NCBI RefSeq assembly: GCF_023369555.1
Contig: NZ_JACJVC010000022.1
Span: 1-33,088, forward strand
Length of the DNA stretch: 33,088 bases
Direction: 5' to 3'
Source: Actinomyces sp. AC-20-1
GTDB lineage: Bacteria; Actinomycetota; Actinomycetes; Actinomycetales; Actinomycetaceae
The notes below the pieces were generated by a model. It was given only the letters and a program-made list of their open reading frames with translations, did no database searches and was not told the DNA's origin. Positions within the stretch are counted from its first letter, which is position 1, and each line of letters starts with the position of its first letter. This document shows, piece after piece, positions 8,036-16,950 of this stretch. The translations under genes and the position numbers were made by a program.

Positions 8036-8524
8036 TCACTCGTCCGCCAGTGTGAGATGGACCCCACCCACGAGGGCCGCAGTGACGTTGTACAGCAGCG
8101 CCCCGATGGTGGACAGGGCCGTGGACAGGACGATGTTGACCACCGCGATGATCGTCGCCATGGAGATCGCGCGGGAGAACCTCATGTACTCAACCAGCGC
8201 CGTGAAGGCGTTGGACTCCGAGTCGAACATCGTGCCCACGAGGTCCTGGATCGTGGAGAACACGTGCATCTTGTCGAGCATGAACCACACGAGGGCGGCG
8301 GCGATGACGAGCATGATGCCGGTGGCCACGGACAGCAGGAAGGAGACCTTCATGACGGACAGGGCGTTGACCCTCGTCAGCGCCAGGCGCACGCGGCGCG
8401 GCCCGGCCACGGCCTGCGCCCTCACCTCGGCCGGGGCCTGACCGTGCTGACCGTGCTCGGCCGACGCCGGGGCGTCAGCACTCATGTCCCCGCTCACGGG
8501 CGGGTGGGTGACGGGCTCGCTCAT
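8036..8524 (-). CDS. DUF3566 membrane protein
   Basis: This is a 162-aa protein with a Pro/Ala-rich cytosolic tail (1-45), the family opening [25 protein letters not shown], a first membrane helix (about 61-82), a central segment (VFSTIQDLV...FDSES) and a second long helix (about 122-150). DUF3566 proteins are conserved right after gyrA in Actinobacteria (Rv0007 in M. tuberculosis). Their function is not established; DNA topology or membrane roles have been guessed from linkage only. The ATG overlaps the gyrA stop by 4 nt (ATGA), so it is translated in the gyrB-gyrA operon. Confidence 0.93.
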   Translation of the reverse strand: MSEPVTHPPVSGDMSADAPASAEHGQHGQAPAEVRAQAVAGPRRVRLALTRVNALSVMKVSFLLSVATGIMLVIAAALVWFMLDKMHVFSTIQDLVGTMFDSESNAFTALVEYMRFSRAISMATIIAVVNIVLSTALSTIGALLYNVTAALVGGVHLTLADE

Positions 8525-11127
8525 GCCTGCTCCTCACTGTCGTCGTCGGCCAACGCTACCGCCTCCGCCTCGTCAGCGGAGGAGGCTGGCACGGCACTGT
8601 CAGCGCTCAGGGCGGCATCGTCCCCGTCGAGCTCGCGCTCGGCGTTGCGGGCCACCGCGATGATGCGGTCGCCGTCGTCGGGCTTGGCGAAGGTCACGCC
8701 CTGCGTGTTGCGGCCGGTGACCGAGACCTCCGCGACCGCCGAGCGCACCACCTTGCCGGAGGCCATGATGCACATGACCTCATCGCTCGGCGCCGTCACG
8801 AGCGCGCCCACGAGGTCCCCGCGCTCCTCGACGAGGTTGGCGACCTTGACGCCCAGTCCGCCACGGTGCTTGGTCGGGTACTCCTGGACGTTCGTGCGCT
8901 TGGCGAAGCCGCCCTCGGTGACGACGAACAGGTCCGCGTCCGTCCAGGAGGGGTCGACGACGTCCATCGCCAGCAGCGAGTCGTCACCGCGGAAGCGCAT
9001 GCCCGTGACACCGCTGGTCGCGCGCCCCATCGTGCGCAGCTCGTCCTCACTGGCCGTGAAGCGCGTGGACTGGCCGTGGCGGGAGACGAGCAGCAGGCCC
9101 TGGCCCTCGCTCAGCAGGCTCGCCGAGACGAGCTCGTCCGCCTGGCCGTCCTCGTCCTCGCGCAGGTTGATGGCGATGAGGCCGGCCGAGCGCGGGGAGT
9201 CGTAGTCCGTCAGACGGGTCTTCTTCACCCGTCCGCGGCGCGTGGCGAGCACGAGGTAGTCCGCCTGCTGGTAGTCCCTCAGCTCCATCACCTGGGCGAT
9301 CTCCTCGCCCCGCTGGAAGGCGAGCAGGTTCGCCACGTGCTGGCCCTTGGCGTCACGACCGCCCTCCGGCAGCTCGTAGCCCTTGACGCGGTAGACACGG
9401 CCCAGGTTCGTGAAGAACAGCAGCCAGTGGTGGGTGGTGGTGACGAAGAAGTGGTCGACGACGTCGTCCTCGCGCAGGGCCGCGCCCTTGATCCCCTTGC
9501 CGCCGCGGTGCTGGGAGCGGTACTGGTCCGTGCGCGTGCGCTTGGCGTAGCCGGAGCGGGTGATGGTCACGACGACCTCCTCCTCCGGGATGAGGTCCTC
9601 CATGCTCATCTCACCGTCGAAGGGCATGATCCGCGTGCGGCGCTCGTCGCCGTACTTCTCGACGATCTCCGCCAGCTCGGTCGAGACGATGCCGCGCTGG
9701 CGCTCGGGCGAGGCGATGATCGCCCTGAGGTCGTCGACGCGGGCCTGGAGCTCGTCGGCCTCCTGCTGGATCTTGAGGCGCTCGAGGGCCGCCAGGCGGC
9801 GCAGCTGGAGGGACAGGATCGCGTCGGCCTGGACCTCGTCCACGCCCAGCAGCCCCATGAGGCCCGTGCGGGCCTCGTCGGCCGTCGGGGAGCGGCGGAT
9901 GAGGGAGATGACGGCGTCGAGCGCGTCAATGGCCTTGAGCAGGCCGGCCAGCACGTGCAGGCGCTCCTCTGCCTTGCGCAGGCGGAAGCGCGAGCGGCGC
10001 ACGATGACGTCGATCTGGTGGCTCACCCAGTGGCGCACGAAGCCGTCCAGGCTCAGGGTGCGCGGCACCCCGTCCACCAGGGCGAGCATGTTCGCCGGGA
10101 AGTTGTCCTGCAGGGGCGTGCGCTTGTACAGGTTGTTGAGGACCACCTTGGCCACCGCGTCGCGCTTGAGCACGATGACGAGCCGCTGGCCCGTGCGGCC
10201 ACTGGTCTCGTCACGGATGTCCGCGATGCCGGTGATCTGGCCGTCGCGCACGAGCTGGGCGATCTTGTCCGCCAGGTTGTCCGGGTTGACCTGGTAGGGC
10301 AGCTCGGTGACCACCAGGCACTGGCGGCCCTGGATCTCCTCGACGCTCACGACGGCGCGCTGCGTGATCGAGCCGCGGCCCGTGCGGTAGGCGTCCTCGA
10401 TGCCGCGCCGGCCCAGGATCGTGGCACCGGTGGGGAAGTCGGGGCCGGGGATGCGCTTGATGAGCGCCTCGAGCAGCTCCTCGCGGGAGGCCTCGGGGTG
10501 CTCGAGGAACCACTGGACGCCGTTGGCCACCTCCCGCAGGTTGTGCGGCGGGATCCGGGTGGCCATGCCGACGGCGATGCCCTCGCTGCCGTTGACCAGC
10601 AGGTTGGGGAAGCGGGCCGGCAGGATCGTCGGCTCCTGGTTCTTGCCGTCGTAGTTGTCCTGGAAGTCGACGCTCTCCTCGTCGATGTCGCGGACCATCT
10701 CCATGGCCAGCGGTGCCATCTTGCACTCGGTGTACCGGGGGGCGGCCGGCCCCAGGTTGCCGGGGGTGCCGAAGTTGCCCTGCCCGGCCACCAGCGGGTA
10801 GCGCAGGGACCACCACTGCACGAGGCGGGCCAGGGCGTCGTAGATCGCCGCGTCGCCGTGCGGGTGGTAGTTGCCCATGACCTCGCCAACGACGCGCGAG
10901 GACTTGGAGAAGGAGGAGGTGGGGCGGTAGCCGCCGTCGTACATGGCGTACAGGACACGGCGGTGGACGGGCTTGAGGCCGTCGCGCACGTCCGGCAGGG
11001 CGCGCCCGACGATGACGCTCATGGCGTAGTCGAGGTAGGAGCGCTGCATCTCCATCTGGAGGTCGACCGGCTGGACGCGGTCATGGATCTGCTCCTCGAC
11101 GGGGAGGTTGGTGGTCTCGTCACTCAC
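8521..11127 (-). CDS. gyrA: DNA gyrase subunit A
   Basis: This is the 868-aa cleavage and rejoining subunit of type II topoisomerase, which introduces negative supercoils with GyrB. The catalytic tyrosine is Tyr132 in AAPRYTE; the breakage-reunion domain runs to about residue 500. The C-terminal six-bladed DNA-wrapping domain includes the GyrA box QRGGKGI (seen as HRGGKGIKG). An acidic Asp/Glu/Ala-rich tail closes the protein. In the quinolone-resistance region the sequence reads [10 protein letters not shown] (88-97): alanine takes the place of E. coli Ser83 (as in mycobacteria), while the Asp87 equivalent is kept (Asp97). The start GTG 11127 has AAAGGAAA upstream. GyrB lies 39 nt upstream in the same operon. 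Confidence 0.98.
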   Translation of the reverse strand: MSDETTNLPVEEQIHDRVQPVDLQMEMQRSYLDYAMSVIVGRALPDVRDGLKPVHRRVLYAMYDGGYRPTSSFSKSSRVVGEVMGNYHPHGDAAIYDALARLVQWWSLRYPLVAGQGNFGTPGNLGPAAPRYTECKMAPLAMEMVRDIDEESVDFQDNYDGKNQEPTILPARFPNLLVNGSEGIAVGMATRIPPHNLREVANGVQWFLEHPEASREELLEALIKRIPGPDFPTGATILGRRGIEDAYRTGRGSITQRAVVSVEEIQGRQCLVVTELPYQVNPDNLADKIAQLVRDGQITGIADIRDETSGRTGQRLVIVLKRDAVAKVVLNNLYKRTPLQDNFPANMLALVDGVPRTLSLDGFVRHWVSHQIDVIVRRSRFRLRKAEERLHVLAGLLKAIDALDAVISLIRRSPTADEARTGLMGLLGVDEVQADAILSLQLRRLAALERLKIQQEADELQARVDDLRAIIASPERQRGIVSTELAEIVEKYGDERRTRIMPFDGEMSMEDLIPEEEVVVTITRSGYAKRTRTDQYRSQHRGGKGIKGAALREDDVVDHFFVTTTHHWLLFFTNLGRVYRVKGYELPEGGRDAKGQHVANLLAFQRGEEIAQVMELRDYQQADYLVLATRRGRVKKTRLTDYDSPRSAGLIAINLREDEDGQADELVSASLLSEGQGLLLVSRHGQSTRFTASEDELRTMGRATSGVTGMRFRGDDSLLAMDVVDPSWTDADLFVVTEGGFAKRTNVQEYPTKHRGGLGVKVANLVEERGDLVGALVTAPSDEVMCIMASGKVVRSAVAEVSVTGRNTQGVTFAKPDDGDRIIAVARNAERELDGDDAALSADSAVPASSADEAEAVALADDDSEEQA

Positions 11128-11166
11128 GGTGGCTGGTTTCCTTTGCTGCCGGCTCGCGCAGGCGGG

Positions 11167-13245
11167 TCAGATGTCGAGGAAGCGGACGTCGGCGGCGTTG
11201 CGCTGGATGAAGGAGCGGCGCTGCTCGACGTCGTCGCCCATGAGGATCGAGAAGGTCTCGTCGGCGTCGGCGGCCTCGTCGAGGGTGACCTTCTTGAGGA
11301 TGCGGGTGGCCGGGTCCATCGTCGTCTCCCACAGCTCGTGGTCGTTCATCTCGCCCAGTCCCTTGTAGCGCTGGATGCCGCCCTCCTTGGGCAGGCGGCG
11401 CCCCGCCTCGGCCCCGGCCCGCAGCAGCTCGTCGCGCTCGGCGTCGGAGTAGGCGAACTCGTGCTCCGCGTTGGACCACTTGAGGCGGTACAGCGGCGGC
11501 ATGGCGATGTAGGTGTGGCCCTGCTCGATGAGGGGCCGCATGTAGCGGAAGAGCAGCGTGAGCAGGAGGGTGGCGATGTGCTGGCCGTCGACGTCGGCGT
11601 CGGCCATGATGACGATCTTGCCGTAGCGCAGCCGGGCGATGTCGAAGTCCTCACCGATGCCCGTGCCGAAGGCCGTGATGAGGGAGCGGATCGTGTCCGA
11701 GGACAGGGCCCGGTCGAGACGGGCCTTCTCGACGTTGAGGATCTTGCCGCGGATCGGCATGATCGCCTGGTGCTCGGGGTCGCGGCCGCCGACGGCGGAG
11801 CCTCCGGCGGAGTCGCCCTCGACGATGAAGATCTCGCACTCGGCGGCGTCGCGGCTCGAGCAGTCGCGCAGCTTGCCGGGCATGGAGGCGGACTCCAGGA
11901 CCCCCTTGCGCCGCGTGGCCTCGCGCGCCTTGCGGGCTGCCACGCGGGCGGCCGCGGCCTGCAGGGCCTTGGAGATGATCGCCTTGGCCTCTGCCGGGTG
12001 GGAGTCGAACCAGTCGCCGAGCCTGGAGCTGACGGTCTGCAGGACGAAGGTGCGGGCCTCGGTGTTGCCGAGCTTGGTCTTCGTCTGGCCCTCGAACTGG
12101 GGCTCGGAGAGCTTGACGGAGATGACGGCGGTCAGGCCCTCGCGGATGTCGTCACCGGTGAGGTTGTCGTCCTTGTCCTTGATGAGGCCCTTCTCGCGCC
12201 CGTAGCGGTTGACCAGGGTGGTCAGCGCCGTGCGGAAGCCCTCCTCGTGCGTGCCGCCCTCGGTCGTGTTGATCGTGTTGGCGTAGGTGTGCACCGACTC
12301 GGAGTAGGCGCTGGTCCACTGCATGGCGATCTCGAGGCTGATGCCGCGCACCTCGTCGAGCTGCTGCTCGGCCTCGAAGTCGATGATCTCGGGGTGGACG
12401 AGCTCGACCTTCTTCGCCTTGTTGAGGAAGGCGACGTAGTCGTGCAGGCCGTTGGCGTAGCAGTAGGTGACCTGGCGGTGGCCCTTGACGGGGTCGTCGG
12501 CGGTGCCCAGCTCGTCGCCGGTGATCTCGTCGCCGTCGTCGGTCACGCCCTCGCGCTCGTCGGTCAGGGTGATGCGCAGTCCCTTGTTGAGGAAGGCCAT
12601 CTGCTGGAAGCGGCGGCGCAGGGTCTCGTAGTCGAACTCGACGGTCTCGAAGACCTCCGGGTCCGGGTAGAAGGTCTGGGTGGTGCCGGTGTCCTCGGTG
12701 GCCTCGCCCTTGACGAGCTCGGTCACGGGGCGGCCGCCGTCGGCGAAGCTCATGCGCCACACGTGGCCCTGGCGACGGATCTCGGTGTCCACCCGAGTGG
12801 ACAGGGCGTTGACGACGCTGATGCCCACGCCGTGCAGACCACCGGAGACGGCGTAGCCGCCGCCGCCGAACTTGCCGCCGGCGTGCAGGATCGTCATGAC
12901 GACCTCGACGGTGGGGCGGTGCTCGGTGGGGTGCTCGTCCACGGGGATGCCGCGGCCGTTGTCAACCACCTTGAGGCCGCCGTCGGCCTGGATGGTGACC
13001 TCGATGTGGTCGCAGTAGCCCGCCAGGGCCTCGTCCACGGCGTTGTCCACGACCTCGTAGACGAGGTGGTGCAGGCCGCGCTCGCCGGTGGAGCCGATGT
13101 ACATGCCCGGGCGCTTGCGCACCGCCTCCAGGCCCTCGAGGACGGTGATGTCGCTGGCGCCGTAGTCGGCGCTGCCCTGGCCGACGGGGTGGGTCCCGGC
13201 CGGGCTCTCGGCGCCGGTGGTCACAGGCTGGTCCTGGTCAGACAC
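11167..13245 (-). CDS. gyrB: DNA gyrase subunit B
   Basis: This is the 692-aa ATPase subunit of gyrase. The GHKL ATPase domain shows [10 protein letters not shown] (Glu64, Asn68), DNGRGIP (95-101) and GGLHGVG (135-141). The transducer follows, then the TOPRIM domain with EGDSAGGSA (Glu476) and the metal-binding DADVDG (Asp549, Asp551). The C-terminus [12 protein letters not shown] is typical. GTG 13245 is the start, with AGGAG about 10 nt upstream. An attractive -10 hexamer (TAGAAT) about 130 bp upstream probably drives gyrB-gyrA-DUF3566. In some actinobacteria this operon is regulated by supercoiling; nothing in the sequence settles that here. Confidence 0.98.
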   Translation of the reverse strand: MSDQDQPVTTGAESPAGTHPVGQGSADYGASDITVLEGLEAVRKRPGMYIGSTGERGLHHLVYEVVDNAVDEALAGYCDHIEVTIQADGGLKVVDNGRGIPVDEHPTEHRPTVEVVMTILHAGGKFGGGGYAVSGGLHGVGISVVNALSTRVDTEIRRQGHVWRMSFADGGRPVTELVKGEATEDTGTTQTFYPDPEVFETVEFDYETLRRRFQQMAFLNKGLRITLTDEREGVTDDGDEITGDELGTADDPVKGHRQVTYCYANGLHDYVAFLNKAKKVELVHPEIIDFEAEQQLDEVRGISLEIAMQWTSAYSESVHTYANTINTTEGGTHEEGFRTALTTLVNRYGREKGLIKDKDDNLTGDDIREGLTAVISVKLSEPQFEGQTKTKLGNTEARTFVLQTVSSRLGDWFDSHPAEAKAIISKALQAAAARVAARKAREATRRKGVLESASMPGKLRDCSSRDAAECEIFIVEGDSAGGSAVGGRDPEHQAIMPIRGKILNVEKARLDRALSSDTIRSLITAFGTGIGEDFDIARLRYGKIVIMADADVDGQHIATLLLTLLFRYMRPLIEQGHTYIAMPPLYRLKWSNAEHEFAYSDAERDELLRAGAEAGRRLPKEGGIQRYKGLGEMNDHELWETTMDPATRILKKVTLDEAADADETFSILMGDDVEQRRSFIQRNAADVRFLDI

Positions 13246-13378
13246 GTGTCAGGTGCTCCTCGTTCTGTGCGCCGGACGGGACCTGGTCCCTCAGACGGCC
13301 GATTCCGGGTCCGGGGCCGTGTCGTGTAGGTGGGTACCTGTCGGGCACCCCAGGCGCACTATGGGCAATTCCAGCCCG

Positions 13379-13384
13379 ATTCTA
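13379..13384 (-). promoter_or_regulatory. Candidate -10 element of gyrB
   Basis: The minus strand reads TAGAAT, close to the actinobacterial -10 consensus TANNNT, in an otherwise GC-rich gap. No good -35 is seen. The same TAGAATC string occurs before dnaN. Confidence 0.35.
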
Positions 13385-13406
13385 GCGTGGTGGACCCTCC
13401 CGACCC

Positions 13407-13430
13407 CGCTCTGCGGGCCCGTGCGGAGCG
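13407..13430 (-). terminator. Possible terminator of the dnaN-recF-dciA transcript
   Basis: Stem CGCTCTGC / GCGGAGCG (8 bp, one G-U) with loop GGGCCCGT lies 57 bp past the dciA stop, between dciA and the putative gyrB promoter. Confidence 0.4.
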
Positions 13431-13486
13431 TGGGCAGTCTCACCTCCCGGCCCCGGCGGCCCCGTCACCCCAGGCATCAGCCGCGC

Positions 13487-14176
13487 TCAGCCGTAGGTGT
13501 CGCGCGGTCCCCGGCCCCCGCGGGCCGCACCGAAGCGCCCGTGTCCCCACGTCGGGCCCGTGGGCCCCAGCACGCGCACCTCGACCGCCGGCACCTCCAC
13601 CCGCCGCCGGCCCCCGGGCCCCGGCCCGGCCGCCGTGACCCGCGCCAGCTCCTCGGCGACCTCCCGCTGGATCGAGGGCATGAGCAGGCGCAGCTGCTGG
13701 GCCCACGCCGTCGACGTCGCCTGCACGTCGAGACGACCCACCTCGAAGGCGACCACCCGCGTGTGCTCGGCCACCCGCTCACCGACGATCCTCGGCCAGG
13801 ACACGGCCAGCTGGGCCATGGCGAGCTTGCCCGCCCATCCTCGCTCGGTGAAGGACTCGCTCAGCTCGCGCCCGCCCGGGCGCGGGTCGAAGCGCGTGGG
13901 TCCCGGCCGGTCACGGCCCGGAGCCAGCCCGGGACCGCGGTCGTAGTCGTCGCCCTGCCCATCACGCTCTCCCTGACGGCGGCGCGGCGCGTCCCAGGCC
14001 GCCACCCCGTCCTCGCCGGCCGGGGTGCGAGCGAGCCTCGCCCGCTCGTCGCCCGCGCCCCAGGCGCGCGCCTGGGCGCGGGCGAGCACCTGCAGGGCCA
14101 GCGCGTCGTCCTCCTCGTCCGGGCGCCGGGCCGCCAGGGTGCCCGGCCGCTCCTCGCCGTCCTTGACCCCGGCCAC
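13487..14176 (-). CDS. dciA: DUF721 / DciA-type DnaB helicase operator
   Basis: This is a 229-aa protein. DciA is the ancestral bacterial factor that helps load the replicative helicase DnaB at the origin; actinobacteria lack DnaC/DnaI-type loaders. The N-terminal half (about 1-105) is charged and disordered. The DUF721 domain is at about 108-215: GWAGKLAMAQLAVSWPRIVG, then VGRLDVQATSTAWAQQLRLL, which is the KH-like strand-helix of the family, with a conserved Trp in W-x-x-I/V-V-G. Its GTG start lies 1 nt after the recF stop, so translation is coupled. The synteny dnaN-recF-dciA-gyrB is as in Mycobacterium and Streptomyces. Confidence 0.9.
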   Translation of the reverse strand: MAGVKDGEERPGTLAARRPDEEDDALALQVLARAQARAWGAGDERARLARTPAGEDGVAAWDAPRRRQGERDGQGDDYDRGPGLAPGRDRPGPTRFDPRPGGRELSESFTERGWAGKLAMAQLAVSWPRIVGERVAEHTRVVAFEVGRLDVQATSTAWAQQLRLLMPSIQREVAEELARVTAAGPGPGGRRRVEVPAVEVRVLGPTGPTWGHGRFGAARGGRGPRDTYG

Positions 14177-14177
14177 C

Positions 14178-15389
14178 TCAGGCCACCGCCGTCAGCGTCG
14201 AGGCCTCGACACGGAAGCGCGCGCCGGCCAGCCCGGCCGGCACGTCCTCGTCAACGGCCGCCGTCACGAGGGCCTGCTGGGCCCCGGCGACGACGCCCGT
14301 CAGCGCCCGGCGGCGCCGGGAGTCCAGCGAGGCGAAGACGTCGTCGAGGATGAGCACGGGCTCGCCGTCGCCCCCGAAGGCGTCGACGTCGTGGCGCAGC
14401 ACCTCGTAGGAGGCGAGCCGCAGTGCCAGGGCCATGGACCACTGCTCGCCGTGGGAGGCAAAGCCCTTGGCGGGCAGCCCCCCAAGGAAGAGGGACAGGT
14501 CGTCGCGGTGCGCGCCCACGAGGTTCGCCCCGCGCTCGACCTCCTGCGGGTGCAGGTCCGCCATGGCTGCGACCAGCCGTGCCGTCGTCGCCTCGACGTC
14601 GAGCAGCTCGCGCTCGTCGTCCAACCAGGTCCCGCCGAGGCGGGGGTCGGGCTCCGCCGCCCCCTCGCGCAGCAGCAGGCTCGCGCGGTAGGCCACCTGC
14701 GCCTCGGACTGGGCCCCGCTCACGGTGGCGTAGGAGGAGGCCACCCAGTCGCGCAGACGGGTGATGACGTCGACCCGGGCGGCGATGAGACGGGCGGCGG
14801 CCGAGGCCAGCTGGGCGTCCCACACCTCCAGGCTCGTCATCATCGAGGCGCTCGCCCCCCGGGCGGCACGCGCCGCCTTGAGCAGGCTCGCGCGCTGGGC
14901 CAGGATCCGGTCGTGCTCGACGCGCACGCCGGCCAGGGCGGGGCGCAGGGTGACGGCAAGGTCATCGAGGAAGCGGCGTCGCACCACCGGCTCCTCGCGC
15001 ACGAGCGCCAGGTCCTCCGGGGTGAAGGCCACGGTGCGCAGGACCCCCAGCAGCTCGCGGGGCCGGGTCTGGCCGCGGTTGAGCCGGGCCCGGTTGGCCC
15101 GGCCCGAGACGATCTCGACCTCCAGGACCGTCGGCCGCTCACCGTGGAGGACCTTCGCCCGCACGACGGCGCCGCCGGGCTGCTCCTCGCCGGGCGCGGC
15201 CCGGCGCACGAGCGCCGACTCGCTGCCGACGCGGTGGCTGGAGAGGGTGGACAGGTAGCCGATGGCCTCCACGAGGTTGGTCTTGCCCTGGCCGTTGGGC
15301 CCGACGAAGGTCGTCGTGCCCGGCTCGAGGGAGACGACCAGGTGCTTGTAGGAGCGGAAGTCGTCGAGCGCGAGGTCCGAGACGTACAC
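14178..15389 (-). CDS. recF: DNA replication and repair protein RecF
   Basis: This is a 403-aa SMC-like ATPase that with RecO and RecR loads RecA at single-strand gaps. Walker A is GPNGQGKT (30-37). The signature region SHGEQWSMALALRLA and Walker B LILDDVFASLD lie near the C-terminus as expected. The start is GTG 15389 (MYVSDLALDDFRSY, typical of actinobacterial RecF). It lies 5 nt after the dnaN stop with no independent Shine-Dalgarno, so translation probably depends on dnaN. Length is normal. Confidence 0.97.
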   Translation of the reverse strand: MYVSDLALDDFRSYKHLVVSLEPGTTTFVGPNGQGKTNLVEAIGYLSTLSSHRVGSESALVRRAAPGEEQPGGAVVRAKVLHGERPTVLEVEIVSGRANRARLNRGQTRPRELLGVLRTVAFTPEDLALVREEPVVRRRFLDDLAVTLRPALAGVRVEHDRILAQRASLLKAARAARGASASMMTSLEVWDAQLASAAARLIAARVDVITRLRDWVASSYATVSGAQSEAQVAYRASLLLREGAAEPDPRLGGTWLDDERELLDVEATTARLVAAMADLHPQEVERGANLVGAHRDDLSLFLGGLPAKGFASHGEQWSMALALRLASYEVLRHDVDAFGGDGEPVLILDDVFASLDSRRRRALTGVVAGAQQALVTAAVDEDVPAGLAGARFRVEASTLTAVA

Positions 15390-15394
15390 GCCGT

Positions 15395-16528
15395 TCAGGC
15401 GCCGAAGCGGATCGGCATGATGAGGTAGCGGAAGGACGTGTCCGGCTCCCCGCCGATGGAGTCCACGCCGGTGAGGACCGCGGGCTTGGAGGCGTGGGTG
15501 AAGTCGAGGGTGACGTAGGGCTGGGTGACGGCGCCGAGCCCGTCGAGCAGGTAGCCCGGGTTGAAGGCCGTCGTGATGTCCTCGCCCTCGAGGTGGGCGA
15601 CCAGCTGCTCGGAGGCCTGGGCGTCCTCGACGCTGCCGGCGTCCAGGGCCAGGTTGCCCTGGGTGAAGGTCATGTGGATGGGGGTGGAGCGGTCCGCGAC
15701 GAGGCTCACGCGCCGCACCGCGCCCATGAGCTCCTCACGGCCGACGGTCGCGTGGATCGTCGTCGTCTCCGGGAACAGGCGCAGGACCGGCGGGTAGTCG
15801 CCGTCGGTGAGCAGGCTCGTGGTGCGCCGGCCGCCGGCCTCGAAGCCGATGAGGCTGGAGGTGGTGGAGCCCGGCTCGGTCAGGGCGATGGTCACGTCAC
15901 CGGTCGAGGTGAGGGACTTGGCGACGTCGGACAGGGTGCGGGCCTTGAGCAGGGCGTGGGTCGCCAGCGTCGAGTCCCCGCTCCTCCAGGTCATCTCGCG
16001 CACGGCCAGGCGGTAGCGGTCCGTGGCCATGAGGGTCAGGGCGTCGCCGTCGACCTCCATCTGCACGCTGGTGAGCAGCGGCAGGGTCTCGTCGCGCGAG
16101 GCGGCGATGGAGACCTGGGCGACGGCCTGGGCGAGGTCGTGGGCGTCGACGGTGCCGGCCGCGCCGGGCATGACCGGCAGGGTGGGGTAGTCGTCGGCGG
16201 CCATGGCGGCCAGGGAGAAGCGCGAGGAGCCGCAGGAGACGGTGACCTTGGTGCCCTCGACCTCGAGGTCGACCGGCTTGGAGGGCAGCGCCTTGGCGAT
16301 GTCGGCCAGGAGGCGGCCGGAGACGAGGACGACGCCCTCCTCCTCGACGTCGGCGGGCACCTCGCAGCGGGCCGAGACCTCGTAGTCGAAGGAGGCCAGG
16401 ACGAGGCTGGCGCCCTGGGCCTCGAGCCGGACTCCGGCGAGCACGGGCACGGGCGGGCGGGCCGGGACGGAGCGGGCGGTCCAGGTCACGGCCTCGGCGA
16501 GGACGTCGCGGTCAACCCTGAGCTTCAC
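15395..16528 (-). CDS. dnaN: DNA polymerase III beta subunit (sliding clamp)
   Basis: This is the 377-aa ring-forming processivity clamp for DNA polymerase III, the docking site for other replication and repair proteins. It starts at GTG 16528 (VKLRVDRDVLAEAV) with AAGGAG 9-14 nt upstream; the longer open frame to 16774 only reads through non-coding DNA. Three repeated clamp domains can be followed, with ISRDE-type (IAASRDETLPLLTSV), ATDRYRLAV and the C-terminal YLIMPIRFGA, which matches the conserved P-M-R/x end of clamps. The tight downstream order recF-dciA indicates an operon. Confidence 0.97.
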   Translation of the reverse strand: MKLRVDRDVLAEAVTWTARSVPARPPVPVLAGVRLEAQGASLVLASFDYEVSARCEVPADVEEEGVVLVSGRLLADIAKALPSKPVDLEVEGTKVTVSCGSSRFSLAAMAADDYPTLPVMPGAAGTVDAHDLAQAVAQVSIAASRDETLPLLTSVQMEVDGDALTLMATDRYRLAVREMTWRSGDSTLATHALLKARTLSDVAKSLTSTGDVTIALTEPGSTTSSLIGFEAGGRRTTSLLTDGDYPPVLRLFPETTTIHATVGREELMGAVRRVSLVADRSTPIHMTFTQGNLALDAGSVEDAQASEQLVAHLEGEDITTAFNPGYLLDGLGAVTQPYVTLDFTHASKPAVLTGVDSIGGEPDTSFRYLIMPIRFGA

Positions 16529-16610
16529 GGTGGGCTCCTTCTGCTGGCGTGCCCCGGGCGCTGGTGGCTGAGGCGGTGCTGTGGTCCTGCGGTCAGGACG
16601 ATCCACCCGG

Positions 16611-16616
16611 ATTCTA
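16611..16616 (-). promoter_or_regulatory. Candidate -10 element of dnaN
   Basis: The minus strand reads TAGAAT, 82 bp before the dnaN start, in a TAGAATC context shared with the gyrB upstream region. No clear -35 is visible. Confidence 0.35.
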
Positions 16617-16901
16617 GACGTACCGCGTGCCCGGGGCGTCCGAGTGGGTCCACGTGCGGGCAGGGATGTGGTTGCTCGCGTGAGATATGTCTTTGTAGGG
16701 GTGATAGGAGATGTGGATCCTGGGGAGAAACGGGTTTCGGGCCGACGACGCGGGGCCGGGTGCTGTGGAATCACACGGGGGTGCTTCAGTGTCCGGCTGG
16801 CCGGTCCGGTGGACGCACGGGGTCGGGCCGGGTGGGCGTCCCCAGGACGGTGTCAGTGGTCCACAGCCGCACGGGGGGCTTGTCCCAGCTGGCTGCCCAG
16901 G

Positions 16902-16910
16902 TTGTCCACA
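16902..16910 (+). promoter_or_regulatory. DnaA box TTGTCCACA
   Basis: This is the preferred actinobacterial DnaA box (as in Streptomyces and Mycobacterium), 40 bp past the dnaA stop codon. A TGGTCCACA near-box is 45 bp away at 16857. Confidence 0.7.
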
Positions 16911-16950
16911 GGCCCGGCCGGTCCCGCGACCGACGTCGGGAGCCGGGGCC

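Larger units (their letters stand above)
16529..16950. other. dnaA-dnaN intergenic region, candidate origin segment
   Basis: This is 422 bp without a credible gene. It contains a full DnaA box TTGTCCACA (16902), a near-box TGGTCCACA (16857), a TTCTCCCCA motif on the minus strand (16721-16729) and weaker CCACA variants. The stretch 16683-16720 (AGATATGTCTTTGTAG and following) is clearly richer in A+T and could be an unwinding element. A -10-like TAGAAT for dnaN is at 16611-16616. The dnaA-dnaN gap is the origin in many actinobacteria, but box density is modest here. Confidence 0.5.

Noticed and set aside
8866-13329. A 1487-codon plus-strand open frame antisense to gyrA and gyrB.
   Set aside because: It is the shadow frame of two certain genes in very GC-rich DNA, with no matching protein features and no ribosome site.
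13246-13486. Possible small gene in the gyrB-dciA gap.
   Set aside because: No start with a ribosome site was found; the gap is explained by a promoter-like element and a hairpin.
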